From positions 1-22,911 of the IMG/VR virus record IMGVR_UViG_3300031658_000141: a DNA stretch of 22,911 bases. One strand, written 5' to 3'. This document shows, piece by piece, positions 14,887 through 22,853 of this stretch. Source of the stretch: a virus. Below the pieces are notes generated by a model. It did no database searches and had not been told where the DNA came from. It saw only the letters and a program-made list of their open reading frames with translations. Position numbers and translations under genes: made by a program. Position 1 is the first letter of the stretch; every line of letters starts with the position of its first letter.

Positions 14887-15314
14887 TTGGCGTACCTTTC
14901 GTAATCAAGACCGTCAGGCCCGTACTGTTTCATCAAGCCTTCGCTTTGAAAGCCCAGAAACTTAGCAAGCTTGTGCGCGCTGTCAAAGTCTGACCGGACA
15001 ACAGCCTGAACTCTGCGCAACTTCAAGCGTTTAATTGCTGCACCTAGCTCACGGCGAACAAGACGTATTGTCTGCACCTTCTTATGCTGCATGTCTTCCG
15101 TTGGTATAAACCAAGCCTCTGACACGCCATCCCACAAAGGAGCCAGGCCAGTTACAGCGTACACCTTACCCTCACCAAGAAACGCCAAGCCCCTACCTGG
15201 GACCGTAAACGTAGGAAGAGCGGCAAGGACTAAACCAAGCTGCGCATCATTCTGTTTAGGCGCGTTCTTAGAGGCGTACAAAACGTGCGCTCTGGTAAGA
15301 GGTGCTGCTATCAT
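14877..15314 (-). CDS. GNAT-fold protein, T7 gp13-like, 145 aa
   Basis: The sequence has the pattern of a GNAT acetyltransferase fold. There is a beta segment GLAPLWDGVSEAWFIP (residues 56-71), then RRELGAA (87-93), which fits the acetyl-CoA pyrophosphate-binding motif R/Q-x-x-G-x-G/A, and then VQAVVRSDFDSAHKLAKFLGF (102-122) with a GPDGLDYERY tail. T7 gp13, a virion-assembly protein encoded in the same position before gp14, is of this kind. Whether this one acetylates anything is unknown. It overlaps the nozzle gene by 4 bases and the next gene by 10. The alternative is a purely structural use of the fold. Confidence 0.85.
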   Translation of the reverse strand: MIAAPLTRAHVLYASKNAPKQNDAQLGLVLAALPTFTVPGRGLAFLGEGKVYAVTGLAPLWDGVSEAWFIPTEDMQHKKVQTIRLVRRELGAAIKRLKLRRVQAVVRSDFDSAHKLAKFLGFQSEGLMKQYGPDGLDYERYAKCL

Positions 15315-17314
15315 TTGTCAAACGTATTCATTCTTGGGTACAACGCTAAAATTGTAAGTGGTAACGGCTGTGTCTGCTGCAAGTATATCCTATCATCGTC
15401 ATCAAACCCACCCTGGAATTCAATATCTTTATCACCAGTGAACAAAGGCACAGCTTTATCCATAGCCATCGAGCTATCGCGGAAGAAAACGCGGTCTATT
15501 TCGCCAGCATCATTTCCGATCTCAACGCCAACAGTTTCAAACAACCGCATTGTAATACCGTGAATTCTTTTAGGCTTGCCCTGAGAAATGCCATCTTGAG
15601 ATCCGCTTTCTATGCGCAGTGTCTGCATACTTGAAGTGTAGCCATATCCAATTGCTGCGCTTGTAGCGGAAAAGTCCAAGGAGATTGCCCCGTTAGATAC
15701 AGTTTTATCAGGGTGGCTTGCGCCGTTAGCCAGGATTGAAACATCATCGCCCTCTAAATGGTAAAGCGAACTAAAGCCGGATACAGCAGAACCCGCATAA
15801 GCGAGGCCACTGTCAACAAAAAATGCAGAAGTTGTGGTGCTTCCAAAGTCAAAGTCCTTCATCACCTCAACATAGCGCATTGTCTGCCCATTGATCGTGC
15901 GCTTAACAACTATGTAAAGCTCGTCATTGCCGCTGTCAGTCGGAAGCGCTGAAATGCTTTCAACAACCGCTTGGCCTCCGCTAAACGTCCCACCAATCAC
16001 ATGCTTATGCCATGCAACAACAGCCTCTTCTCGTCGATACGTTAAGCCCAAAAGTGTGCCATCGGCACGAATACACCAAACAATGTTTTCTGGCTCTTGC
16101 TGATATGCAAACCCTTCGACACCACCTTTAGTAATGTGCTCTGCTAAAACTGTTATATCTGGGGCTTGATAGCCAGCCGTATTAACTTCACCAACATATT
16201 TAAACTCACGGACCTTTCTATTGCCGCGCTGTAGGAAAAGCGTGACATCCGCAACCTGGACGGGCTCAATATTTGCAGAGCCATAGTTAGAATACTTGCG
16301 GATTTGCGTGGTTGTTGGGGTAATGGGGCCATCGTTTGTTGTTGTCAGGACATACTCGCCGCCCGAAGTGCCTATTGTTAGCACTCGCGTAGGAGAAAGA
16401 TAGCGAATACTGTTCACTTGGTTTGATGCAATAGTATATATTAAAGCATCGTCTGCACTGGTTCCGGTGTGAAAGTTTAAATAATCAGCATTTTTGGAAA
16501 ACCACAATGTCTGAGGGTTATTGTTAGTTGCCGCAAACACAAGTCGCTGCTCAAAGAAAGTAACAACACTAGGATAATTGTCAGAGCTAGTCAGAACTGG
16601 CGTATTGTTTTCGTTAATAGTAGGAGTGGCAAACGTCCATGCGTTGTGATCCGTGCGGGAAAGCGTTCTGATTGCGTAGCTTGGATGAGCAAAATACATA
16701 ACATCAGCAGATTGGGCAAAGCGTAGATTGAATACATCAGCCGAAGCGTATGGCGTTGCCGTTTCATATATCTCGTCAGTGGACCCACCAGATGTGTAAG
16801 TTGTATAATTAGTTGAGTTTATGTTGTTGCCAAACAAATCTTTTAGCGAGTAAGTATTTGTCGATGCGTTTGCTACAATGTAATTGCGAGCGTTTAGCTC
16901 AGTCATTCCACCCACGCTAGTTAGATAGATCTCATCGCCATTGCTGTATCCGTGGCTATTGCTGGTTATAACGGCGGGGTTTGCTTTGGTTGCAGCAGTA
17001 ATGGTTTTTGCAGAGCCTAATAAAACTTGCAACCCATTGCGAAAAACCCGCATGTATTGGTGGCCGAACTCCAAAATGTAGGTGTCAGAGGTTTTAAACT
17101 GGAAAGGGATTAGCCGTGTTTTTACAGAACTATCTTTAACTGCGCCCAAGTATTCTGTGCCTGGCCTACGGGTCAAGCCTCCGTGCGGCTGCACAATCAT
17201 GTTTGTCAAATCTGAAAGCCCAGAGCGATACTTTTCAATATCTATGCGACCCTCAAGTCGTGGAGAGATCTCGCCAGATGTAAAGGTGCTAAGGGCTAGT
17301 GAGGAACGAGCCAT
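15311..17314 (-). CDS. Tail tubular protein B-like nozzle protein, 667 aa
   Basis: The large tail-tube (nozzle) protein of podoviruses. The start LSTFTSGEISPRLEGRIDIE, followed by NMIVQPHGGLTRRPGTEYLG, is highly characteristic of the nozzle family shared by T7-, BPP-1- and P22-related phages. Other blocks are FEQRLVFAATNNNPQTLWFS, SGGEYVLTTTNDGPITP and EPENIVWCIRADGTLLGLTY. The protein is predicted nearly all beta. It is somewhat shorter than T7 gp12 (794 aa) but usual for BPP-1-like phages. It directly follows the tubular A gene and overlaps the next gene by ATGA. The predicted partners are the adaptor ring above and the fibres at its sides. Confidence 0.92.
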   Translation of the reverse strand: MARSSLALSTFTSGEISPRLEGRIDIEKYRSGLSDLTNMIVQPHGGLTRRPGTEYLGAVKDSSVKTRLIPFQFKTSDTYILEFGHQYMRVFRNGLQVLLGSAKTITAATKANPAVITSNSHGYSNGDEIYLTSVGGMTELNARNYIVANASTNTYSLKDLFGNNINSTNYTTYTSGGSTDEIYETATPYASADVFNLRFAQSADVMYFAHPSYAIRTLSRTDHNAWTFATPTINENNTPVLTSSDNYPSVVTFFEQRLVFAATNNNPQTLWFSKNADYLNFHTGTSADDALIYTIASNQVNSIRYLSPTRVLTIGTSGGEYVLTTTNDGPITPTTTQIRKYSNYGSANIEPVQVADVTLFLQRGNRKVREFKYVGEVNTAGYQAPDITVLAEHITKGGVEGFAYQQEPENIVWCIRADGTLLGLTYRREEAVVAWHKHVIGGTFSGGQAVVESISALPTDSGNDELYIVVKRTINGQTMRYVEVMKDFDFGSTTTSAFFVDSGLAYAGSAVSGFSSLYHLEGDDVSILANGASHPDKTVSNGAISLDFSATSAAIGYGYTSSMQTLRIESGSQDGISQGKPKRIHGITMRLFETVGVEIGNDAGEIDRVFFRDSSMAMDKAVPLFTGDKDIEFQGGFDDDDRIYLQQTQPLPLTILALYPRMNTFDK

Positions 17315-17920
17315 TTAGAACCTCGCTTCTATAAAGTCGCTTGCCTCAATCCGCTCCGGCGCGCCTTCTGTAGCATCCTCGAAACGAGCATCCTTTAGTT
17401 TTCTGTCAAAATCTGCCGCAGCAATTTGTCGAACAGTTGTTGATCCCGTAATCGCATATGAAAGCTCATAAGCCAAACGTGAAGCCAGAACCTCTACTAA
17501 CCCAGCATCATACTGTTGAGGGTCTGTAATCCTAGCAACGTACTTAATCTTTACCGTACCCTCATCTGTCAAAAGTTTGCGACCTTCAATGATAAACGCT
17601 GGGGTGTCACTGTTGCTGCGCATATTGTCATAAGGGTAGGTCATTGACCCGTTGCTAAACTGTAGCACACGAAGGCAGTATGGATCGGATGGCAGGGCGT
17701 AGTTATAAGCGTAGCCATAAACAGGAGCTTCAGTCTCTTGCGCAAGCTCCGCTCTTCGTATTAAGCAATTCCAGGGATGGGATCTAAACACGCTGTCACG
17801 CACAGCCTCGTAACGCTGATTAACAATACGGGCTGGCTTACTGTTCTCGCCAAGGGAAGTAATGTTAGAAGCACCTAAAGAGTTTAGGGCGTAATTGGCA
17901 ATATCTACAACGCTGGTCAT
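17315..17920 (-). CDS. Tail tubular protein A-like adaptor (T7 gp11-like), 201 aa
   Basis: This should form the adaptor ring under the portal that joins head and tail nozzle. The N-terminus VDIANYALNSLGASNITSLG followed by ARIVNQRYEAVRDSVFRSHP and WNCLIRRAEL is the family signature. YNYALPSDPYCLRVLQF and the later block ADFDRKLKDARFEDA also fit. Length matches T7 gp11 (about 196 aa). The ATG has a GGAGAT site just after the hairpin that follows the decoration gene. The stop is immediately followed by the start of the nozzle gene, so the two tail-tube genes are coupled as in T7. Confidence 0.93.
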   Translation of the reverse strand: MTSVVDIANYALNSLGASNITSLGENSKPARIVNQRYEAVRDSVFRSHPWNCLIRRAELAQETEAPVYGYAYNYALPSDPYCLRVLQFSNGSMTYPYDNMRSNSDTPAFIIEGRKLLTDEGTVKIKYVARITDPQQYDAGLVEVLASRLAYELSYAITGSTTVRQIAAADFDRKLKDARFEDATEGAPERIEASDFIEARF

Positions 17921-17931
17921 TTGCTATCTCC

Positions 17932-17969
17932 ATAAGGGAGAGGGGGCGACAAGCCGCCCCCGCTCTTAT
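17932..17969 (-). terminator. GC-rich hairpin downstream of the capsid genes (terminator or RNA-processing site)
   Basis: On the transcribed strand GGGGGCG (17961-17955) and CGCCCCC (17948-17942) form a perfect 7-bp stem around a 6-base loop. Flanking ATAAG (17969-17965) and CTTAT (17936-17932), with an AG/CT pair between, can lengthen the stem. The sequence after the inner stem is pyrimidine-rich (TCTCCCTTAT) but not a true U tract, so termination may be partial. It lies between the capsid/decoration genes and the tail genes, like the late terminator after gene 10 of T7, and could lower tail gene expression relative to capsid. Confidence 0.6.
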
Positions 17970-18430
17970 TAGTCTACCACATACATGATAGTTAGCTCAA
18001 TAGAGCCAGTGCCAGCAGCGCCACCAAGCGTCACTGTCACGGGAGCGCCATTCTCATTTGTGCTTAACTCTGAGCCGGAACCCAGCGCAAGCGTTGCGAG
18101 AATGTCAATTTTCTGTGCGCCCGTAGATGCAGCAGCAGCCTTGTAGGCAGCAGCAGCAGCAGAGACAGCAGTACCAGCAGCGTTAGTATACGCGGCGTGA
18201 CCGACAGAAAGTGTTGTTGAGCCACCAAGCGCGTCATGCGCAAGGGAGCCTTCTAGCAAGCGAGCGCCATCTGGCAAAATAAACATCTCGATGATGTCGT
18301 TTTGAGCCAAACTTGCTGCTTCGTATGTGCCATAAGCTATGCGGACTCGTCCACTAAGCTCATTGGCTTGGTTCATCACTGCCGGTGTGGCGCGTGAGTT
18401 GGTGCGTTGTGCGGAATATACAGTAGCCAT
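17969..18430 (-). CDS. Probable head decoration/cement protein, 153 aa
   Basis: The gene directly follows the major capsid gene, with the stop 12 bases upstream and a clear AAGGAGA site. The protein is Ala/Gly/Thr-rich and predicted mostly beta, with segments such as GRVRIAYGTYEAASLAQNDI, FILPDGARLLEGSLAHDA and SIELTIMYVV. Place, size and style match the Bbp16-type cement proteins that stabilise BPP-1 heads. The family assignment is inference from position and general pattern. A less likely alternative is a minor head or head-completion protein. The stop codon lies at the foot of a strong hairpin. Confidence 0.75.
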   Translation of the reverse strand: MATVYSAQRTNSRATPAVMNQANELSGRVRIAYGTYEAASLAQNDIIEMFILPDGARLLEGSLAHDALGGSTTLSVGHAAYTNAAGTAVSAAAAAYKAAAASTGAQKIDILATLALGSGSELSTNENGAPVTVTLGGAAGTGSIELTIMYVVD

Positions 18431-18442
18431 TTTTCAGTCTCC

Positions 18443-19303
18443 TTATTCGTTACAAGCGATTTCAACGACTTTGGACTCTTCCATCCGCGTCGCACCGACT
18501 GACTGACAATAGTACACCTGAGTCGCATAGGATTTGTCTGCACGTTCATCAATGCGTGCTGATGGCTCTTTGCCAATAGCGCACTTGATGCCGTCTGTTG
18601 CAAACGCAATCACTCGACGATCAGCGTTACCGTCCACAGCCAAGCGGTTTGAAACAATGAAGTTAAAACCAACAAATGTGTTGATCTCGCCCATCGCCAA
18701 AGCTTTGACAGTGTTGTAGTCGCTTGAAGTTACAGTTGTGTTGTTCAGCAGGTCACTGACTTGCTTTGGAGAAACAACGATATTGCGCGTAATCGAAGGA
18801 TCGACGTTGCCGCTATCAAGTTTCTCTTTAGCTTCAATCAACTTAGCAAGGGTCAAACCAGCAGATGCGTGTACGATCTTTTGGCTTGATGGCAATGATG
18901 TTGTTGATGAACCGTCTTTACCTGTCTGGGCTGTGCCAAGAGCAGCAGAAAGGATAACATCATCCATTGCGCGGCCCATAGCTGCGGCAGCAGCACGACT
19001 GTATGTTGAAGTCGGATCAACGAGCAAACGCACTTTGTCTTGATCATCGATCAAGTCAGCGTACTCATAATCAGACATTGTTACCATCCGGCGCGAATGT
19101 GGAGTGTCCACAATAGGCGTGTCAGCGTGGCGCGAAGTTCGTAGGACAGCCGCAGCCGCACCCACTTGGTCGAAGAAAGCTTTTTCGCCATTCACACTTT
19201 CTACATCTACCGCGTTACGCAGCAGAGAACCCATTTGCTGTGACAGCATTTGGATGTTTGCAGAAAACTGATTGACAAAAGCTGTGGTAATTTGAGAAGA
19301 CAT
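18443..19303 (-). CDS. Major capsid protein (HK97-fold, BPP-1/Bbp17-like family), 286 aa
   Basis: This is the main shell protein. It belongs by pattern to the short capsid family of BPP-1-type podoviruses: an N-terminal helix (TTAFVNQFSANIQMLSQQ), the middle motif VDTPHSRRMVTMSDYEYADL, and a C-terminal block with INTFVGFNFIVSNRL, AIGKEPSARIDERADKSYAT and GATRMEESKVVEIACNE, which is very characteristic. About 286 residues is shorter than T7 gp10 but usual here. It follows the scaffold after a structured leader and has a strong AGGAG site, which fits high expression. The decoration protein gene follows 12 bases downstream. Confidence 0.95.
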   Translation of the reverse strand: MSSQITTAFVNQFSANIQMLSQQMGSLLRNAVDVESVNGEKAFFDQVGAAAAVLRTSRHADTPIVDTPHSRRMVTMSDYEYADLIDDQDKVRLLVDPTSTYSRAAAAAMGRAMDDVILSAALGTAQTGKDGSSTTSLPSSQKIVHASAGLTLAKLIEAKEKLDSGNVDPSITRNIVVSPKQVSDLLNNTTVTSSDYNTVKALAMGEINTFVGFNFIVSNRLAVDGNADRRVIAFATDGIKCAIGKEPSARIDERADKSYATQVYYCQSVGATRMEESKVVEIACNE

Positions 19304-19433
19304 GTTGTCTCTCCTATGCTCTATTACAGTTAAGGTTGCTGCGCATGGTTATCCCCGAAGAGGCCTTGCTGTTGCTTGGGGCAACTACTCCGCTTGACTG
19401 ACAAGCTTACCGCGTGGGCCTTTCGGTTATCCA
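19304..19433 (-). promoter_or_regulatory. Structured leader of the major capsid gene (candidate cis-acting RNA)
   Basis: This is the longest non-coding gap in the window. On the transcribed strand it can fold as a closing stem (CCGAAAGGCC at 19426-19417 with GGCCTCTTCGG at 19365-19355, ten pairs and one bulged base). The closing stem encloses two small perfect hairpins: GCTTG-TCAGT-CAAGC (19406-19392) and GTTGC-CCCAA-GCAAC (19385-19371). The octamer GGATAACC occurs in direct orientation at both edges (19432-19425 and 19354-19347). A good AGGAGAG ribosome binding site stands about 6 bases before the capsid ATG. There is no U tract, so a terminator is unlikely. A promoter, a processing site or a translational control element for capsid overproduction are all possible. 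The base pairing is visible; its function is inferred. Confidence 0.5.
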
Positions 19434-20288
19434 CTATACATAGCCACGCAAGCGCAAGACTTCGGCAACTGCCATGTCATGCTCTGGGTGTCCAGCAATT
19501 GTATACGGCGTATTAGGCCGCATGTGTTCTGAAATGAGTTGTTTTGCATCTTGCGAACTCATAACAACATCAGTCGGTTCCCCGACCAAACCATCTTCTC
19601 CAAGCATTTCCGCCATGCGGGAGAATGTTCTAATAATAGCAGGGTGATCGCCCAAGGAGCGCCCGTCTGCTAGTTGAATTTCGTCAAAGATTGCAGTGTC
19701 GCCCATAACTGTACGGGCCGCAGCCTGTGCTTGAGTAAGGCGTTGCTCAAAGTTTTGCCCAAATTCTTTACGCAATTCTTGCTCGCCGCTAAACCTAGCT
19801 TCCTCTGCGCGCTGATTAAGAGCCTCGCGGCCGGTGGCTATCTGATCCTGATACAAGCCTGCAATTTCTTGCGCCTGCTTATTAGACAAACCAATCTCAT
19901 ACGCTTTGTTTCTGAAGGCAGTAAATGAAGCTTCGTCAAAAACATCCGTTTGCTCTACTTCGTATTGGTTCGGATCTTCTGGAGCACCTAGTCTTTGATA
20001 AAGGCTCTGCCATTCCTCGTCTGTAGCAGCCTTACCTGGTATAGCAACTTTGTCTGCGCCAATAAGTTTTTGCGCGTTAAGGTGCGTCTTTGCAAAATCG
20101 TTTAACGATCCCCACTTGTTGATAAGTGGGTTTTGCCGATAAGCCTCATCTAGCCCATCTAGCCAATTACCTTCACTAACAGGTTGCGCAACTTCTTGCT
20201 GTGCAACGGGTTCAGCCGCAGCTGTCGCAATTACAGCTGGTTCGGCTACTTCTTGAGATCCTGTATCTAGGGTTGTCTCTTCGATCAT
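19434..20288 (-). CDS. Capsid assembly scaffolding protein, 284 aa
   Basis: An acidic, largely helical protein encoded directly before the major capsid gene, where podovirus scaffolds sit. The first 45 residues are Glu/Ala/Val/Gln-rich and probably disordered. They are followed by the conserved block WGSLNDFAKTHLNAQKLIG, then DKVAIPGKAATDEEWQSLYQ and RLGAPEDPNQYEV, which recur in scaffolds of this group. A long Gln/Glu-rich helical region follows (about residues 125-200). Scaffolds act as internal chaperones for procapsid assembly and leave before DNA fills the head. The gene ends in TAG and is followed by the 130-base structured leader of the capsid gene, the longest gap in the cluster. Confidence 0.9.
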   Translation of the reverse strand: MIEETTLDTGSQEVAEPAVIATAAAEPVAQQEVAQPVSEGNWLDGLDEAYRQNPLINKWGSLNDFAKTHLNAQKLIGADKVAIPGKAATDEEWQSLYQRLGAPEDPNQYEVEQTDVFDEASFTAFRNKAYEIGLSNKQAQEIAGLYQDQIATGREALNQRAEEARFSGEQELRKEFGQNFEQRLTQAQAAARTVMGDTAIFDEIQLADGRSLGDHPAIIRTFSRMAEMLGEDGLVGEPTDVVMSSQDAKQLISEHMRPNTPYTIAGHPEHDMAVAEVLRLRGYV

Positions 20289-20509
20289 TGGTTTTCCTGT
20301 TCGGGATTGCGTTCTTCGGCCAACATTCTGACGATAGTAAGCACTGCTGCTCGTTGACCCTCTGCAAACGCTGATTGATGTGGATCGCCAGAAACAAAAG
20401 TGGTTGTCTCAAAGCTAAAGCGCTTTTTGAGATCACCTAAAACCTGTGAGCCATCATCCGTTCCAAAGGTCCGACGATAAGCTAATTTTAATTCTTTTAC
20501 CTTATTCAT
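20285..20509 (-). CDS. Bbp19-like small phage protein, 74 aa
   Basis: The sequence has the pattern YRRTFGTDDGSQVLGDLKKR, then DPHQSAFAEGQRAAVLTIVR. This is the layout of the small Bbp19-like family found between portal and scaffold genes of BPP-1-type podoviruses: F-G-T near the N-terminus, then D-P-x-x-(S/T)-A-F-x-E-G-x-R and a C-terminal helix. Its biochemical role is not established; position suggests a head-assembly function. It is coupled on both sides by ATGA overlaps. The family call rests on remembered family patterns, not a search. Confidence 0.85.
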   Translation of the reverse strand: MNKVKELKLAYRRTFGTDDGSQVLGDLKKRFSFETTTFVSGDPHQSAFAEGQRAAVLTIVRMLAEERNPEQENQ

Positions 20510-22119
20510 AATTGACCGCGCTCCCTAGCTGTGGAAATCGCTTCTGCCATAGGTGCAGCCTTCTGAGCCTGCTCTGCAAGCATCATTTCTTGCTGTTGTT
20601 GAGCTTGTTGAGCTTCTGCTTCTGCCCGCCTACGACGAAGATCACTGACCTCTGTGTCACTACGGATAACGCGCGCAGGTATGCCCGTGGTTTCTACCAG
20701 GTACTGCACAAGCTTATCATCATCAAGGTAATCCATGACCGGCGCAATCTGCTGCATCTGCAACAACACCTCAAAGCCGCGCAGCATAGACTGCAAGTCA
20801 GTCATTTTCTGAGCCTTAGCAAGCGGAGAAACGTATTCAATATCAATGTCTTGTCCTTGTAGCTCCTCCGGAGCAGGCGGGAGGAGCCCAGACCGAAGGA
20901 GCAGTGCAAAGGATCGGGAGATAAGAGGTTGCAGCAACTCAGCCTGGAGTCTACCGAGCACTGGACCTAGAAGCCTCATTTTCTCCTCATTCCTCTGCAA
21001 CACCTCTGTTGCGGTCATGGCTGGGCCATTAGACATCAACAGTTGATCCACAAAGAAAGCTTGTCGAATTGCGTTTCGCCGCTGTTCTTCCATGTTTAGA
21101 CCGAGCGGATTGTTCGCGCCAATCTGTAAAGGCTCAAGACGGTCACGGGTTCCAGAGCGGTAGAAGTTTAAAGCACCTGGCGTTGTTCGGACAGGCAACA
21201 TGAACCCATCATCTGGAACCATAAGGGGCGGATCAATCTGTTTTTGCGCAGCACGGATGGTTGTCTCAGACATTTTGTTGAGCATCTTCGTGTCGGGCAG
21301 GGCATTCATTGCGGGACTACGGCCATACGTTGAAACGCTGTCTTTTACAAAACGCGTAACCATAAACGGAAATTCATCAAATCCGCTCTCTGAAAGAAGC
21401 TGGCGAGTGTCAGCTGTATAGTAAACAGAAGCAATCGGCTTATTCTTTTTGGACCTACCCTTAGTATCTGTGCGTGGGAAAACAGCATGGACGATCGAAT
21501 GCTCCTTGTAAGGATCGTTTTCAATGTCTTTCTTTATCTCTTTAGGGCAGTTTTCTTCCCCGAACTGCATCCCAATAGCCCGCGCAGTCAGTTTAAACTT
21601 ACGGTAAACAGTATCAACTCTGCCATCTGGACCTTCAGAAATGCAAATTTCAGCAATATGACGCGAAGAAAAGCGCAAACCATCGTCTGCACCCTCAACA
21701 TAAAACGCCGCTGTACCAAAAACAACGAGATCATAGTATAGTTCGTGGATCTCCTGCTGAAAATTGGACCGATGAAACGCTTGGTACATCTGATCTATGC
21801 AGGTTTCTAACCATTCGTTCGCTTCATCGCTTTGCTGTAGTTCCTGATTGCGAAAACGCATGGCAAACCAAGGGGTGCTGGGGCTGGTCAACATGCCATG
21901 AAGACTTGACGCAAGTAACTCAACGGCATGAATGGCTGTACCATCATACAAAAACTCTGTTCTCTTATCGCCCTGGGTGCGCTTCTTAGTAATGTCGGCT
22001 TTGCGCGGCAACATGTAGTCTGCCAACTCTTGCCAATGGCTTTCCCACTGGGACCGCTGCGTCTGCAATGTCTTATATCTGCGATCTAACTGCGAAATTA
22101 TAGGCAATATTTCGGCCAT
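20506..22119 (-). CDS. Portal (head-tail connector) protein, 537 aa
   Basis: This should form the dodecameric ring at the unique capsid vertex through which DNA is packaged and ejected. Length and sequence fit the podovirus head-tail connector family (T7 gp8 type). The N-terminal region has WQELADYMLPRK, then a YDGTAIHAVELLASSLHGML block around residues 58-77 followed by TSPSTPWFAMRF, all typical of the family. A middle section has the conserved EFPFMVTRF and GRSPAMNALPD blocks. The C-terminal 60 residues are Gln/Glu/Ala-rich helix (AEAQQAQQQQEMMLAEQAQK), the usual portal crown and tail helices. It follows the 63-aa gene with a TAATG overlap and overlaps the next gene by ATGA. No irregularity was seen. 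Confidence 0.96.
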   Translation of the reverse strand: MAEILPIISQLDRRYKTLQTQRSQWESHWQELADYMLPRKADITKKRTQGDKRTEFLYDGTAIHAVELLASSLHGMLTSPSTPWFAMRFRNQELQQSDEANEWLETCIDQMYQAFHRSNFQQEIHELYYDLVVFGTAAFYVEGADDGLRFSSRHIAEICISEGPDGRVDTVYRKFKLTARAIGMQFGEENCPKEIKKDIENDPYKEHSIVHAVFPRTDTKGRSKKNKPIASVYYTADTRQLLSESGFDEFPFMVTRFVKDSVSTYGRSPAMNALPDTKMLNKMSETTIRAAQKQIDPPLMVPDDGFMLPVRTTPGALNFYRSGTRDRLEPLQIGANNPLGLNMEEQRRNAIRQAFFVDQLLMSNGPAMTATEVLQRNEEKMRLLGPVLGRLQAELLQPLISRSFALLLRSGLLPPAPEELQGQDIDIEYVSPLAKAQKMTDLQSMLRGFEVLLQMQQIAPVMDYLDDDKLVQYLVETTGIPARVIRSDTEVSDLRRRRAEAEAQQAQQQQEMMLAEQAQKAAPMAEAISTARERGQL

Positions 22120-22310
22120 TATACTACCATCCCGTAACTATTCATTAAGCTTTTACGTTTCTTAGACTTGTTGCCGCCTTCAGTGCGACCAGCCATGCGC
22201 TGATTTAGACGCTCTATGGGGTCAACAGAAGCGGCCTTATTCATTTTTGCAGGCTGAGAAGAGCGCTTGCCCATTGTACCAGCAATGTTTTTTGGCTTAC
22301 GTTTCATCAT
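22119..22310 (-). CDS. Small basic protein of unknown function, 63 aa
   Basis: A short, very basic protein, with Lys/Arg clusters such as MMKRKPK, GKRSSQ and KSKKRKSLMNSYG, and no hydrophobic segment. It starts within the ATGA overlap with the preceding gene and its stop overlaps the portal start (TAATG), so it is translationally coupled on both sides. That coupling is the main reason to treat it as a real gene. A nucleic-acid-binding role or a role in portal or head assembly is possible, but only from charge and position. Confidence 0.75.
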   Translation of the reverse strand: MMKRKPKNIAGTMGKRSSQPAKMNKAASVDPIERLNQRMAGRTEGGNKSKKRKSLMNSYGMVV

Positions 22311-22843
22311 GCAATCAACCCCGCTCCTACAAGGCCGCGCCTTTGACGCAACATAGACGTTGCTGCATTAGTATCTGACAAAAGACCTTGGGCGGTTGTT
22401 AGTATTGTGGAACGGCGACCCTTCTCATAGAAACCAATAGCCTCGTCTTCCGCCGGTCCCTGGCTAACCAAACTGGCTGCTGCTGCTGTTTCAGCCCCAC
22501 CGGCAGCTGTGCCAACAGAAGTACCAGCAGTATAAACAGTGTTATCAACAGAAGTGTCGGCCGTATCAGCTGCCGTGGTCTGCACACCAACCACATCATT
22601 TATCGATGTCTCTTCGCTACCCGTAGCCGATGAAGTATCAACAGTCGTGGTGTCAGTTGCAGTCGTGGCAACACCTGGAACATCCGGCACAGCCATCGCT
22701 TGAGGCTGTGCCTGGTTCATCATTGAATTAACTGCAAGGCCAGTACCAATGCCAACAGCAGCAGAGGTAAGAGCAGTTGCCCCAAGAAAAGACGCCGTAG
22801 CACCAGCGCCAAAGCCAGCCAAAAGTGGAATAGCAACTGCCAT
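22307..22843 (-). CDS. Conserved phage protein of unknown function, hydrophobic N-terminus, 178 aa
   Basis: The first 42 residues are rich in Gly, Ala and Leu (MAVAIPLLAGFGAGATASFL and following) and could form one or two membrane-compatible helices. Residues of about 45-120 are Thr/Ala/Val-rich low-complexity sequence, probably disordered. The C-terminal part has the motif GRRSTILTTAQGLL followed by a basic tail RQRRGLVG. I recall this GRRxTILT-type ending in small proteins encoded beside portal genes in marine podoviruses, but know of no proven function. The ATG has a good GGAG site that overlaps the stop of the preceding gene. It overlaps the next gene by ATGA. A virion component or membrane-associated factor are both possible. 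Confidence 0.8.
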   Translation of the reverse strand: MAVAIPLLAGFGAGATASFLGATALTSAAVGIGTGLAVNSMMNQAQPQAMAVPDVPGVATTATDTTTVDTSSATGSEETSINDVVGVQTTAADTADTSVDNTVYTAGTSVGTAAGGAETAAAASLVSQGPAEDEAIGFYEKGRRSTILTTAQGLLSDTNAATSMLRQRRGLVGAGLIA

Positions 22844-22853
22844 ATTCTATCTC

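Noticed and set aside
19347-19432. tRNA or tRNA-like gene before the capsid gene
   Set aside because: The terminal GGATAACC copies are direct repeats and cannot pair as an acceptor stem, and no T-loop or anticodon arm pattern is present.
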